From positions 23,069,077-23,133,076 of the forward strand of contig JALMQS010000085.1 in the NCBI GenBank assembly GCA_024734495.1: a stretch of 64,000 nucleotides of DNA, given 5' to 3'. Positions 34,804 through 45,309 of this stretch are shown here, one piece after another. A program made the position numbers and the translations under genes. The notes beneath the pieces were generated by a model, which did not search any database, was not told where the DNA came from, and worked only from the letters and a program-made list of their open reading frames with translations. Numbering within the stretch: the first letter of the stretch is position 1; every line of letters begins with the position of its first letter. The DNA is from Forficula auricularia. Lineage: Eukaryota; Arthropoda; Insecta; Dermaptera; Forficulidae.

Positions 34804-35259
34804 AATAAAATTTTGCACAACTCTAGGACATTAGGACTTGACAAAATTTATAATTGATTTAATCATAGGGGGCAGAGGACTATAATCCCAAGTAGTAACA
34901 GACAGATTGTTCCACAAATCAATGCCAGATCCTACAAATGAATGTAAACCGATATTTTTCAAGAATCTTGGCTTACGAATCTTTTTCTATGATCAGCTCT
35001 ACCTAAATAACTTGGTTCCTGAAATCTATTCGTTATTTCCTCCCAACTCCTAAAACCCTTATAGGCTTTGAAAATCACTTTCAATTTAGTCATAACTTAG
35101 TAACATTTAGTAAATAACGTCTTTTATTGTAACTTTCTTCAGCTTCTCAAGGATAGAAAGAGAACCATTTTATTCAATAAGATATCCAAACCAAGAGCTT
35201 TCGGCTAATCCGAACAGGCGACAACCTCAATTAGTTCGGATTTGAGGGGTTTCACTGTA

Positions 35260-36060
35260 CTAGTAAAAAAGTTGGAACCTCTATGTCTGTTATTCTAGAT
35301 AGCTGTTTAGGAAAATAGAAATGTTGTTGCAAGTATGCGAGAGAGAGACGGAGGCAGGCACACGCACCAATTACCCAATTGAGGTGGCGCCTGATGTTTG
35401 CCCGCTTTGCTGTGGGCGACTTTGACAACGAGGAAGGGAGCCTGGGTCTCTAGCATCATATCCTGCAGACACCCACCCACCTCAAACAGCCACTCATCAT
35501 CCACACTGAACAAAAACCGGATGCAGTTCGTTGGCATATCTACCAAAAAGGTGTGTGGGTGATAAGACAGACAGCACAAATAATATACCCTATCAGTGGC
35601 CGGCTACAATTACTACGAGATTGACCCAAATACTCTCTCAATTGAAGAACTATCTCGATCATTGACATTTCAAAGAACTGCAAACTTTCTTGTGATTTCG
35701 AAATAATTTTTAAGAGTAGATCAAAGAGGGTATCCTCTGATTTATGTAAATAAACATATATATAAATTAATAAATCTCAGAGAATTGTTTTAAAGTTCAA
35801 AAATAATCCAGTCTGAATTATTGAGATCTAACTCCCGTAATGGCGAACCTATGACAGGCATCGACAGAGAATAAAAATTGCAGAATTCATTGCGTAACAA
35901 AGATACACCAAGTATGAACGTGCAACACACTGCTCAACAAAAATTTACCCCGTAAACACAACAATGAATTCGAGTAGAGTATTATACGCTGAATATCATG
36001 CAATTTCCGATTTTAACATGTTAGAGTTTTGAGATATTATCGGTCAAAACATGATAGGTG
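35260..36060. other. Mixed single-copy stretch with family M copy
   Basis: 35310-35600 is GC-richer and non-repeated in the window. A minus-strand frame (35579-35307) with FLVDMPTNCIRFLFSVDDEW is protein-like but matches nothing I know. Family M lies at 35705-35775. Confidence 0.35.
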
Positions 36061-36062
36061 GG

Positions 36063-36290
36063 GGATAACCAATCGACTTGATTGGGGAATAATGGAATTG
36101 AAATAATTATCGGAAAAGAGGTTTTTTTATCTAATTAGATTTTTCCTCTTATTAAAAACAAGGACTAAAAATGAATAAGGACACTCGATGGTGGAGAAGT
36201 AATCTCCGGAATCGAAGCAAAAAATACAATGTATACATTAATTAATGTAAATTAATTGGTTTAATAAAAAAAAATTACAAAAAAAAAAAC
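36063..36290 (+). repeat. Family F, copy F3
   Basis: From AACCAATCGACTTGATTGGG to TTGGTTTAATAAAAAAAA. Confidence 0.8.
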
Positions 36291-36459
36291 GAAAAAAAAC
36301 GACGAAAAAGGCCATTTTGACCTATTTTCGAGTCCCGTTTAAATATTAAACAGCAATATTTGAAATCAAAATATTTTGTTTACTTAAAAGAAAACAGTTT
36401 CCTCTTTGATTTTCAAATTACCATTTGTTTTTAGCTCAATTAGAACTAGAGTTACTATA

Positions 36460-36925
36460 TAAGTTCTGATGTGGCCATCCAGTTGACTTTACCATACAAC
36501 GTAGCTCCTCACTTATATTTATTATTTGATAAAATTATTTATAATCATGTATTGGTCTTAGTTTTTCCATTTATAGACTCCTGGGGGCCCACTGATTATG
36601 TATACAAAATTTGATTGAGTTTGGTACAAGGTCCTATATTTTCAGTTTTTGACCCCCCCCTCCCACCCCCATTTTAGGCGGTTAGTTTGTGAATTTTTAG
36701 ATTACTGTGGGCCCTCTGATTAAGTATACAATATTTGGTTAAGTTAGGTACAAGAGCCTAGATTTTCATTTTTTTGACCCTACACCCCCCTCCCCCATTT
36801 TGGGCGGTTAGTTTTTTTTGCATTTTTAGACTTCTGGGATCCCACTGATTATGTATACAAAATTGGATTGAGTCTGCTCAAATGGCCTAGATTTTTAATT
36901 TTTAACCCCCCCTTCCATGAATTTC
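36460..36925 (+). repeat. Repeat D, copy D5
   Basis: Starts GTTCTGATGTGGCCATCCAG. Three tandem units, then lost after the third. Confidence 0.8.
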
Positions 36926-37734
36926 TAATTGTGTCATTATACAGAATTCGAAACTACATAGTTTATTTTACAAAGCTTTAAATATCTCGAAACTAACAGT
37001 GAATGACTTAGACTAATTTCATAATTATGTCTACAAATCAAAAATATAAATCTTTTTTTTTACTATGGTTTGCAAAGACCAATAAATTATGAATATTTTT
37101 ATATGTGACCCATGTCATGGGACTAGAGGTAAGTTAGGGTTATTCAAATTTTTGACACGGTGAGCTCAAAAGGTTAGCCATCACTGCTCAACTCCGTTTT
37201 GACTTTTGGATTAGTAGCTTGGAGTAACACCTCACAATCAGTGGCGTAGCTACCCAGGGGCTAGGCTGGGGCGGGGCCCCGGGGCCCTCAAGCTCAGAGG
37301 CCCTCGAATCCTTACCAGAAAATTTCGATCGAACTGAACTATTGAAAATTCTTCCCATTTTCAAAATAAATATGACAGATTGGAACCCGACTTTGATCAT
37401 GGCAACCCAGCTGAGAGAAATTCAGAAAGTTATACCTAGGAATTCCCCTAAATTTTTTCTGTGGGTTGGCAGTGTTGTCAATTTGCGGTTTTATTATTCA
37501 TCGATGTGCGTTTTATTGTGAATTGGAGTCAAGATTGTTTTTTTCGAGAACGGTTAAAAAATTAATGCTGTATCAGGAGTAAGTAAGCTAATGTCAATAA
37601 ACTTTTTAGTACTGGTCAATATATTGGTTCAATTTTATTTTATTTTAGTACCACTCATATCGATGTCCGTTACGTCAATAAATCATGTCAAATCTATAGA
37701 TATCGGCTACTCATCATTGTATAACGCGAAATAT

Positions 37735-38050
37735 TGTGAAAAAAATGCTACTGCGGATTACGCTATTGAAGTCTGCGGAGTCTTAAGTCTGGACCAAGAG
37801 AGAAAAAGATGTCATCCGTTTAGCTACAATCCGTCATTTCGCGTATAGCCCGCATGACATTCGGATGGATCACCAAATGAATTTGAAATCTCAGATGTTA
37901 TATATTCAATCTCCCAGTCCAGAGCAATACTTCGCAGACTCCAATAGCGTAATCCGGAGTAGTCTCGCGATAAATATCTTTTTCAAATAAGCGCGGTCAA
38001 AAACAATTCTCATTGATATATCAATTATTCTTTGATATATTAATGAGAAA
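37735..38050 (-). repeat. Family E, complete copy
   Basis: GCGGATTACGCTATTGAAGT near 37752 and the inverse ACTTCGCAGACTCCAATAGC near 37927 bracket the body of about 150 bp. The distal block ends at ATATATTAATGAGA. Lies within the hAT element. Confidence 0.65.
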
Positions 38051-38079
38051 AATTATAAAATTTATTTTTATTACATGTT

Positions 38080-38502
38080 GATGAAGCAACTTTATTACAA
38101 AAGTGTGACGAATTCCAAAGAAAATATTCAGATATAATAGGCCCTAGCTTTTCACTTCAATTTATTAATATTTACCACCTAGTTTTACCTCAATTAACTC
38201 AAGCATGGACTGTTCACCAATTATGTAAGGAAATAATGAGCAAATATGGAGTGCTAGAATGCGACATAACGGAAGTATTTACAGCAATGTTATTATTCTT
38301 TACAATTCTTGTCACTTCTGCAGCAGTTGAAAGGTCATTTAGCAAATTAAAAATAATAAAAAATTATTTAAAAATAGTATGGGCCGAACTCGACTCCGAC
38401 ATTTATCGCTAATAGCAATTGAAAACAAAACCACATCAAGCCTGGATTTAACCGAAGTCATTGATACTTTTGCGAAAACTAAAGCTAGGAAAAGATTGTA
38501 AA
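38080..38502 (+). pseudogene. hAT transposase C-terminal domain, frameshifted
   Basis: Reads EATLLQKCDEFQRKYSDIIG through LPQLTQAWTVHQLCKEIMSK. It then gives the hallmark hAT dimerisation block LVTSAAVERSFSKLKIIKNY, followed by a frameshift near 38365 and GRTRLRHLSLIAIENKTTSS to a stop at 38500. The block order (..SAERSFSKLK..YLRS.M.Q.RL..L..I.IE) identifies the zf-MYM/PRKRIP1-type hAT group. The DDE core is absent. It lies in the element with the CTCACAAT duplication and reads toward its right end. Confidence 0.85.
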
Positions 38503-39022
38503 TATAATTGTTATTTAGTCAGTTGGTAGCCTTGGTAGGTCCGACCTTTATATAATAAACCCTTGAATCTTTTCTATTTCGTTTTATTGCCCAATACCTA
38601 CACCAAGTATTAATTGTAATTTATGTTGTTACTGTTTAATATTTTTATTACCTGCCCTGCAGTGCACGAAAAAGAGCTGATGATAAAGTAGCTTAGCATT
38701 TTTAAAGTATTTGTATATTTAATATTTTTACTTGATAAAACCTAACCAGTTTAGATAGCAGTGGGGCCCCATTTTTTGATTTGCCCCAGGGCCCTTGGTT
38801 ACCTAGCTACGCCACTGCTCACAATACCATGTTAAATAAACTGCAAACCACTCGAATAGCCTTCTAGTATATCATACATAACTGGTGAAATTTATTGTGC
38901 TTAATATTCATCAAATTTTTCTCAAACAAACATACCTGCATTAAAATTATTGGATAAAAATACTTGGTAGGTTTCACATTAAGATATAAAAAAATAAAAC
39001 GAATTTATTTTTAGAGAATCTT

Positions 39023-39071
39023 TAATCTCGATATATATATTTCGGGTGACTAACCCATCTTCAGGAGATAC
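39023..39071 (-). ncRNA. Hammerhead-like motif H8
   Basis: Mirror of the motif at 40092-40138, with UAUAUAUAUC in helix III. Stem I AUCUC/GAGAU, core CUGAAGA, stem II GGGU/ACCC, GAAA. Confidence 0.75.
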
Positions 39072-40091
39072 AGAAAGTAACTGACCTGAATAAGTCGAAA
39101 TTGAATACAAGTCAATGGTAAAATTTATTTTTAAGATAACAAAAGGGTAAATATTTAAAATTAGTGGAGGGAGAAAAGGTAGGAAGTCTACTTTGGATTA
39201 ATTTTGAATGGCCTTTTGAGAAAAGAGGATTTCGAATTTGAATACAACTCAATGGTAAAATTTATTTTTAAGATAACAAAAGGGTAAATATTTAAAATTA
39301 GTGGAGGGAGAAGTCTATTTTGTTTAATTTTGAATGGTCTTCTGAGAAATGAGAATTTACACACAAAACAAATTTGCAAATATTTAAAGAATGTAATCAA
39401 TGATTGTACTTTTTTTAACTTCTAATTGATTATTTAGTATATTCGTTTTATTTGAGAGAGCTAATTTTATTTCGGTTGACTCTAAAAAATCTAAACGTAA
39501 GCCCTTTCTTTCGAAATGTAACGGAACTAGGTGGCTAATAGAAGAGGTGTGTTTATTCAAATGTAGATGATTGGCGAAGGTAGAAGTTGATTGACATGGA
39601 TACTCATCTAGATCTCGCTACACGGAACTATGAAAGAGCTCTTTCATGTCTCAGCAGATCAGATGATATCAATATGGAAGCAACGTCCAGTTTCGTCACT
39701 CATGTACATTTGCATAAACGCACATCTTCTATTGCCACATAGTCACATTTCGATAGACACCCTACGTGTAGATATATATAGTCAGCCAAATTTGTTTTGT
39801 GTGTAAATTCTCATTTCTCAGAAGACCATTCAAAGTTAAACAAAATAGACTTCTCCCTCCACTAATTTTAAATATTTACCCTTTTGTTATCTTAAAAATA
39901 AATTTTACCATTGAGTTGTATTCAAATTCGAAATCCTCTTTTCTCAAAAGGCCATTCAAAATTAATCCAAAGTAGACTTCCTACCTTTTCTCCCTCCACT
40001 AATTTTTAAATATTTACCTTTTGTTATCTTAAAAATAAATTTTACCATTGACTTGTATTCAATTTCGACTTATTCAGGTCAGTTACTTTCT

Positions 40092-40138
40092 GTATCTCCT
40101 GAAGATGGGTTAGTCACCCGAAAATATATATCGAGATT
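40092..40138 (+). ncRNA. Hammerhead-like motif H7
   Basis: Stem I AUCUC/GAGAU (five perfect pairs), core CUGAAGA, stem II GGGU/ACCC, GAAA, short AU-rich helix III, and predicted cleavage after AUC directly before GAGAU. One of the most complete examples in the window. Confidence 0.75.
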
Positions 40139-40574
40139 AAAGATTCTCTAAAAATAAATTCGTTTTATTTTTTTATATCTTAATGTGAAACCTACCAAGT
40201 ATTTTTATCCAATAATTTTAAAAAATGTTTCTACCAAGTACCAACACCGAATTCCTTAAAACTATACCTGCATTAGTTCAGAGGCTTTTCATACCAAGAT
40301 CAAATATATTTTTACATGGTCATCTGATTCTCAGTTATTAATATTTCGCTTCTGGGATTTATTTCAATTACCTGATCAGGTGTCTTAACAAGACAGTGTG
40401 CATATCTTCAATTTGAGTAGGTAGTCAGTCATTAATTTACACCAATTGGAGTTTTACGTTAACTATATACTTCCTGATAAATAAAAACTATGTCTAATAT
40501 CTCTCTCCTCTCTTACTCGCTTTTAGTGCATAAAAACAATGCGGAAGACATTGGCCTTAGTTACATGAGGGGGT

Positions 40575-40690
40575 GGAACCAATCGACTTGATTGGGGAAT
40601 AATGGAATTGAAATAATTAGTTGGTAAAATGCGCTCTTCGGCTATAGGAGAGAGACACAGGTTTGAATCCTGTCGGGTGCTCAATTCATT
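40575..40690 (+). repeat. F fragment fused to a tRNA-like sequence
   Basis: F start (40575-40620) runs straight into a tRNA-like segment at 40616-40683: box A AGTTGGTAAAATGCGC, anticodon-stem-like CTCTT/AGGAG, box B AGGTTTGAATCCTG. It is either a tRNA pseudogene at the junction or a tRNA-headed SINE. Confidence 0.5.
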
Positions 40691-40834
40691 TTTCCTTTTA
40701 AAAAATAATAAAATACTTTTCTAAATGTAAAATTAACATAAGAAATTATTGATGAATTTATTAAATTTTCCCGGTTCAAATTGCTTTAATCTACTAAGAT
40801 CTTTTATAAAAAATGGTCCTTATATAAATTCATA

Positions 40835-41031
40835 TCTACTCTTATTAAACGAACAAAAATTGTTTGTATATTTATTTATATATATATTTGTATCTTGGTT
40901 CTATTTTGAAAATGACTCTACGGATTTTGATGAAACAAATTCTATTAACAAGTTTTGAGGACGAGATAGCGATCTGGCTAGGTCTGGACCTCGACAAATT
41001 TAATCTTAATTGAACTTTTCTTAATTAAAGT

Positions 41032-41064
<33 letters not shown>

Positions 41065-41405
41065 GCTTTTCGGCCTTTCTAGCCATAAGCCCAATTACGA
41101 TACTAGCTATATTTTTAAAATTTGTCTCTGTCTCTGAGGTCAGATTTTGGCTGGCTGCCTCGAGTCGGATTCGAACCCGGGTCCCCTGGTTAGCTCGCTG
41201 TCACGCTACCGCCTAGCCTACCGACCCCCCCAATTAAAAGTAATTATTGATAGATGAAAATCTCAATAAAAAAGTTTGTTTACATTTTTTTCAATTATCT
41301 TTTATTTTTAATTGGATTTTTAATTTTAAAACCCACTAATAGGTTATAGGAAATATTAATATATTATATTAAAATTAGGAATTTTTTTAATGGTAGGATA
41401 TTGGA
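40835..41405 (+). mobile_element. Helitron-like repeat J, copy J2 (interrupted)
   Basis: Starts after A with TCTACTCTTATTAAACGAAC. Interrupted by a SINE at 41034-41231. The right part is replaced by family F at 41413, and no J 3' end follows. Confidence 0.7.
41034..41231 (-). mobile_element. Short tRNA-headed SINE with target duplication
   Basis: Minus strand: head GGTCGGTAGGCTAGGCGGTA (box A region), box B GGGTTCGAATCC, a short body with TGACCTCAGAGACAGAG, and a poly(A) tail (poly-T 41034-41063). It interrupts J2 and is flanked by AATTAAAGTAATT on the left and AATTAAAAGTAATT on the right, a 13-14 bp duplication. The uninterrupted sequence is visible in J1 and J3. Confidence 0.9.
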
Positions 41406-41412
41406 GGGAGGA

Positions 41413-41637
41413 GGAATTAAAACCAATCGACTTGATTGGGGAATAATGGAATTGAAATAATTATCGGAAAAGAGGTTTTTTTATCTAATTAGATTTTTCC
41501 TCTTATTAAAAACAAGGACTAAAGATGAATAAGGACACTCGATGGTGGAGAAGTAATCTCCGGAATCGAAGCAAAAATACAATGTATACATTAATTAATG
41601 TAAAATAATTGGTTTAATAAAATTAAAAAAAAAAAAT
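41413..41637 (+). repeat. Family F, copy F5
   Basis: Full-length with A-rich tail. Sits at the same point of J as the copy at 47557. Confidence 0.8.
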
Positions 41638-41639
41638 TG

Positions 41640-42104
41640 GGCTTAGTGAAGACTCGAGCCTCTTGAATTATTTTATAATTATAAGATTTCAAGTTGCCAA
41701 TAGAAGTAGACTAAAGTTTACTAGTTCTACTAGTTTAAATAGTAGTAGGTAGTAGTGGCAGAATGAAATGGTGAATTGATACAAAGGCAGCCCAATAATG
41801 AAAACCACAAATTCCAAATAAAAGGATTTATTAGAACGTCATTTTGATTAAAATCCCGACCGAGGATCGTCCCTCCTTCTTCAGGGTTTAAAAGGGTCAA
41901 CGAAGGAACATCCGTGAATTTTAATATTATTTTCAATTGCAATTAAATTCAAAATTTTATGCATAGCGATTTTTGATGATGGTCTGAGCGAGTCAAAACG
42001 TTGTCAAAAGAATAAATTTAATTTAATTTTGGCTTCAAATAAAAATTGACCTTTTTTTACCTGAATTTAAAATAGTAATAATATATTCCTTGTTTAACTA
42101 AACA
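41640..42104. other. Unassigned stretch with decayed PLE-end-like sequences
   Basis: The minus strand at 41830-41905 has the spacing of hammerhead H1 (CUGAAGAAGGAGGG), but GAAA is replaced. At 41975-42000 the plus strand reads CUGAGCGAGUCAAAACGUUG. Both are probably dead relatives. Confidence 0.35.
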
Positions 42105-43185
42105 AAATAAGCTGACGTGTTCTGATGTGGCCATCCACTTGACTTTACCATACAACCTGGCCCCTCACTTATATTTAATATTTAATAAAATTATTTATAA
42201 TCATGTAGGGAGGAGGGGTTAGTTTTGCATTTTTATACTTCTGGGGTCCCACTGATTATGTATACAAAATTTAGTTGAGTTTGCTCAAATGGACAAGATT
42301 TTCATTTTTAACCCTTCCCTCCCATTTTGGGCGGTTAGTTTTTGAATTTTTAGACTTCTGGGGTCCCACTGATTATGTATACAAAATTTGGTTGAGTTTG
42401 CTCAAATGGCCAAGATTTTCATTTTTTGACCTACACCCCCTTCCCCCATTTTGGGCGGTTAGTTTTGGGTTTTTGAACTTACCTGCAAGTTCCCACTGAT
42501 TATGTATACAAAATTGGTTGAGTTTGGCTCAAATGGCCAAGATTTTAATTTTTTGAGCCTACACCCCCCTCCCCCCATTTCGGGAGCTTAGTTTTTGCAT
42601 TTTTAGACTTCTGGGGACCCACTGATTATGTATACAAAATTTGGTTGAGTTTGGTCAAATGGCCAAGATTTTAATTTTTGACCCTCCCTCGACCCCCCCC
42701 CCTATTCTGGGCGGTTAGATTTTGCATTTTTAGACTTCTGGGGGTCCACTGATTATGTATACAAAATTTGGTTGAGTTTGCTCAAACGACCTAGATTTTT
42801 AATTTTTAACCCCCACTCGACCCCCCTTAATTTTGGGTCGATATGCACCAAAATCTAATCAGCTCTTAATCTCAATGGACCAAAACTACCTGTGAAATTT
42901 GGTTTCGATATTCACACTAGTTTTTGAGCTAGCTCGTACACAAATTTGGTAACGCACAGACTAACTAACAGACATTTTGACAAAACAATTATTATCTCGA
43001 AAAATATAATTTTTTCGATGTTCACTTATTAAAACTATTTTGTAGACCAAAATGCCATGGTTTCGCTCAATTTTTTTAATCGAAATAGTTTCAGCCGTTA
43101 TTTAGATATTTTGAAAAAAAAGAAGGAAAAAAACACTTTTTTCATGCACGATTACAATACTTGACCATACCCTGTATGGTAAAGT
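42105..43185 (+). repeat. Repeat D, most complete copy D6
   Basis: From AAATAAGCTGACGTGTTCTG through five tandem units of about 115-130 bp to the distal block ending CCCTGTATGGTAAAGTAC. Repeat I starts immediately after. Confidence 0.85.
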
Positions 43186-43816
43186 ACAAACAATAAACTG
43201 CAACGGATCGTTGCTAAACTTTATCAAATTCATTTGAAATATTAATATGTTCTTGAGTAAAGTACTTTAAAATATAATTTTACTAAAAACTTTATTTAAC
43301 CTTTTTTTGTGGTCCCCAAGGTACTTAATTAGGATATTAAATTTCATCAAAATTGGTTAAGTCATTTTCAAGATATTTAGAAAAAAACTAAAAAAGTACT
43401 GAAATAAAGTACTAATGTTTGTGGACCGATATGTACCAAAAACTAATCAGCGCTTCATTTTGTTAAACTAATGGTAGGTTTTCAATTTCATTTCAATCAG
43501 CGCAAAGGTGTGGAAAAAATCGTGGACGCCAAAACGATAACAGACTACACACACACACATCCATCCATCCATCCATCCATCCATCCCCACGCACTTCCAA
43601 AAAAAATGGCACTTTTTGGCCTCTCGGCGAGATTCCATGTAATTTTTGGCAACACCGTCACGTGCTAAAATTCAATCTAATTGAATACTTCAATTTGTGA
43701 CCTTAATTGAGTCTATGGGTTCCGTAGTCTTTACCTGCAGGACCCTTTGAAATCACGCTTGCCGCGAGAGCGATTCCAATACTTTCTACCCATGCTTCAC
43801 ATTGGATAAAGTAAAA
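43186..43816 (-). repeat. Repeat I, copy I2 (uninterrupted)
   Basis: From AAACTGCAACGGATCGTTGC to CACATTGGATAAAGTAAA with a (CATC)n tract at 43559-43588. It serves as the empty-site reference for A4 in copy I1. Confidence 0.8.
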
Positions 43817-44249
43817 ATTACAGAGGAATGTAAGTACTACATTAATTATTTAATTCTGTTCCATAATATAAATTAAAATATTAGTAATTATAATTAAGAT
43901 GTGATATTGACCAAAAAACTGATGTGCAGTAAACATTTTCATAATTTCTAATTTATTAATCCTTAAATTCAAACAATTAGTGCATAAAATTATATTATAC
44001 AGGGGTCGGCGCTCTTAAAAAAATGCTCTAATTTTATCAATTTTTTTTTTTTATTTAAAAACTTCACTATATCGTAAAAACATTTCAAATTTTTAAGAAA
44101 AATATGTTATTGTTCGATGTAGCCACCTTTAGCGCAGATAATAGAATCGAGTCTGTCTGGGAAGGCTTCACAGTCTGCACGAATGAGTCTGATGGTATTT
44201 TGCGAAGAGCAATCTCTAAGGGCCGGTTGCATGTCGCAAAGTAAATGCT

Positions 44250-44365
44250 TTACCACTAACCAAGGTAGATGGTAAATGGAGTGACTGGGATGGCCAATCA
44301 GATGACAGGCACTGAAAGTTCCTGTCATCTGATTGGACCATCCCTCCATTTTATCTACCTTCAGT
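44250..44365. mobile_element. Hairpin MITE
   Basis: Imperfect palindrome of about 48 bp per arm (GGTAGATGGTAAATGGAGTG and the inverse TCCATTTTATCTACC) around the loop CACTGAAAGTT. Inserted in the transposase. Confidence 0.75.
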
Positions 44366-44465
44366 TAGTCTATGAATGTAACTCCCATGTGGAAAAATCC
44401 ATTGTGTTTAAGTTTATGAAAAATGGTGGACATTGTTGTGAAGAAATGAAGCTGGGAACTTTTCT

Positions 44466-45160
44466 ACTATACCATACAGGGTATGGTCTCAAGTATTGTA
44501 ATCGTTCATGAAAAAGTTTTTTTTCATTTTTTTTTTCGAAATATCTCAAAAACGGCTGAAACTATTTTGATTAAAAAAATTGAGCGAAACCATATTATTT
44601 CGCTCTACAAAAAAGCTCTAATAAGTGAACACCGAAAAAATTATATTTTTCGAGATAATAATTGTTTTGTCAAAATGTCTGTTAGTTGATCTATGAGTTA
44701 CCAAATTTTTGTGGACGAGGTAGCTCAAAAACTAGTGTGAATATCGAAACCAAATTTCACACGTAGTTTTGGTCTATTGAAATTCAGAGCTGATTAGATT
44801 TTGGTGCATATCGACCTAAAATTAGAGGGGGTGGAGGGTGGGGGGTTTACAAATTAAAAATCTAGGCCATTTGAGCAAACTCAATCAAATTTTGTATACA
44901 TAATCAGTTGGGACCCCAGAAGTCTAAAAATGCAAAAACTAACCGCCCAAAATGGGGAGGGGAAGAGGTCAAAAAATGAAAATCTTATCCATTTGAGCAA
45001 ACTCAACCAAATTTTGTATACATAATCAATTGGGACCCCAGAAGTCTAAAAATGAAAAAACTAAACCCCCTTCTACATGATTATAAATCATTTTAGGGGC
45101 CAGGTCGTATGGTAAAGTCAAGTGGATGGCCACATCAGAACACGTCAGCTTATTTTGTAA
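44466..45160 (-). repeat. Repeat D, copy D7
   Basis: Reversed copy with two to three units, inserted inside the transposase gene. Confidence 0.85.
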
Positions 45161-45309
45161 AAAACGTTGGGTTTCACGGACTTTATGTGATGGGGCCGAG
45201 TCTTGTTGCAAAGTCTAATGGTTCTACCGAAATGTTTAGGTGCCCAAGCTAACAAAGCATCGTTTAAAATCTTATGAATTAGCTATCATCCACAAAATAA
45301 GCGATAATA

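Larger units (their letters stand above)
33930..35200 (-). pseudogene. LINE 3' end, split (33930-34072 and 34822-35200)
   Basis: The minus strand from 35200 encodes KAYKGFRSWEEITNRFQEPS then YLGRADHRKRF and GSGIDLWNNLSVTTW, the usual LINE C-terminal block. It continues through the 3' UTR to an (ATTT)n-type tail at 33930-33950. It is interrupted by about 750 bp of later insertions. Confidence 0.65.
33794..35257. mobile_element. pogo/Tc1-like element with TA duplication, nested insertions
   Basis: Inverted ends CAGTGAAACCCCTCAAATCC (33794) and GGATTTGAGGGGTTTCACTG (to 35257), flanked by TA on both sides. Inside lie a minus-strand LINE end, a PLE palindrome and a second LINE end. The terminal type is typical of pogo/Tigger elements. 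No transposase frame is assignable. Confidence 0.85.
37239..38817 (+). mobile_element. hAT element with 8-bp target duplication and transposase remnant
   Basis: Inverted ends CAGTGGCGTAGCTACC and the inverse ending CTAGCTACGCCACTG are flanked by the exact 8-bp duplication CTCACAAT (37231-37238 and 38818-38825). Length 1579 bp. It contains a C-terminal transposase remnant and a family E insertion at about 37735-38050. The left half has no recognisable coding. Confidence 0.95.
38942..40222. repeat. Large fold-back P6 with paired hammerhead-like motifs
   Basis: Arms 38942-39375 and 39791-40222 (about 430 bp) are near-identical inverted copies. Each arm, reading outward, holds a pair of about 120-bp direct repeats (each with AAATTAGTGGAGGGAGAA), the hammerhead-like motif, and the terminal segment that also forms palindrome P5. 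The 415-bp loop (39376-39790) looks non-repetitive and holds no recognised frame. Confidence 0.9.
44107..45290 (-). pseudogene. Tc1/mariner-type transposase in three pieces
   Basis: Piece 1 (45290-45158) reads LNDALLAWAPKHFGRT and LQQDSAPSHKVRETQRFLQ, holding the second catalytic Asp in a QQDSAPSH motif. Piece 2 (44465-44372) reads KVPSFISSQQCPPFF, then INLNTMDFSTWELHS. The usual PDLNPMDFS motif has its catalytic Asp replaced by Asn. Piece 3 (44232-44107) reads LRDCSSQNTIRLIRADCEAF then PDRLDSIICAKGGYIEQ and a stop, the normal C-terminus. The order and strand agree across the two inserted repeats, so these are parts of one gene. The N-terminal helix-turn-helix half and the first Asp are missing, and there are frameshifts in piece 1. 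Non-functional. Confidence 0.8.

Noticed and set aside
37591..37848. 85-codon plus-strand frame with hydrophobic start, signal-peptide-like
   Set aside because: Its second half is family E repeat sequence, which recurs in other orientation and frame; no domain is recognisable.
41830..41905. Second H1-type hammerhead on the minus strand
   Set aside because: Core CUGAAGA and stem II are plausible, but GAAA is replaced by GGGA and the cleavage triplet is lost.
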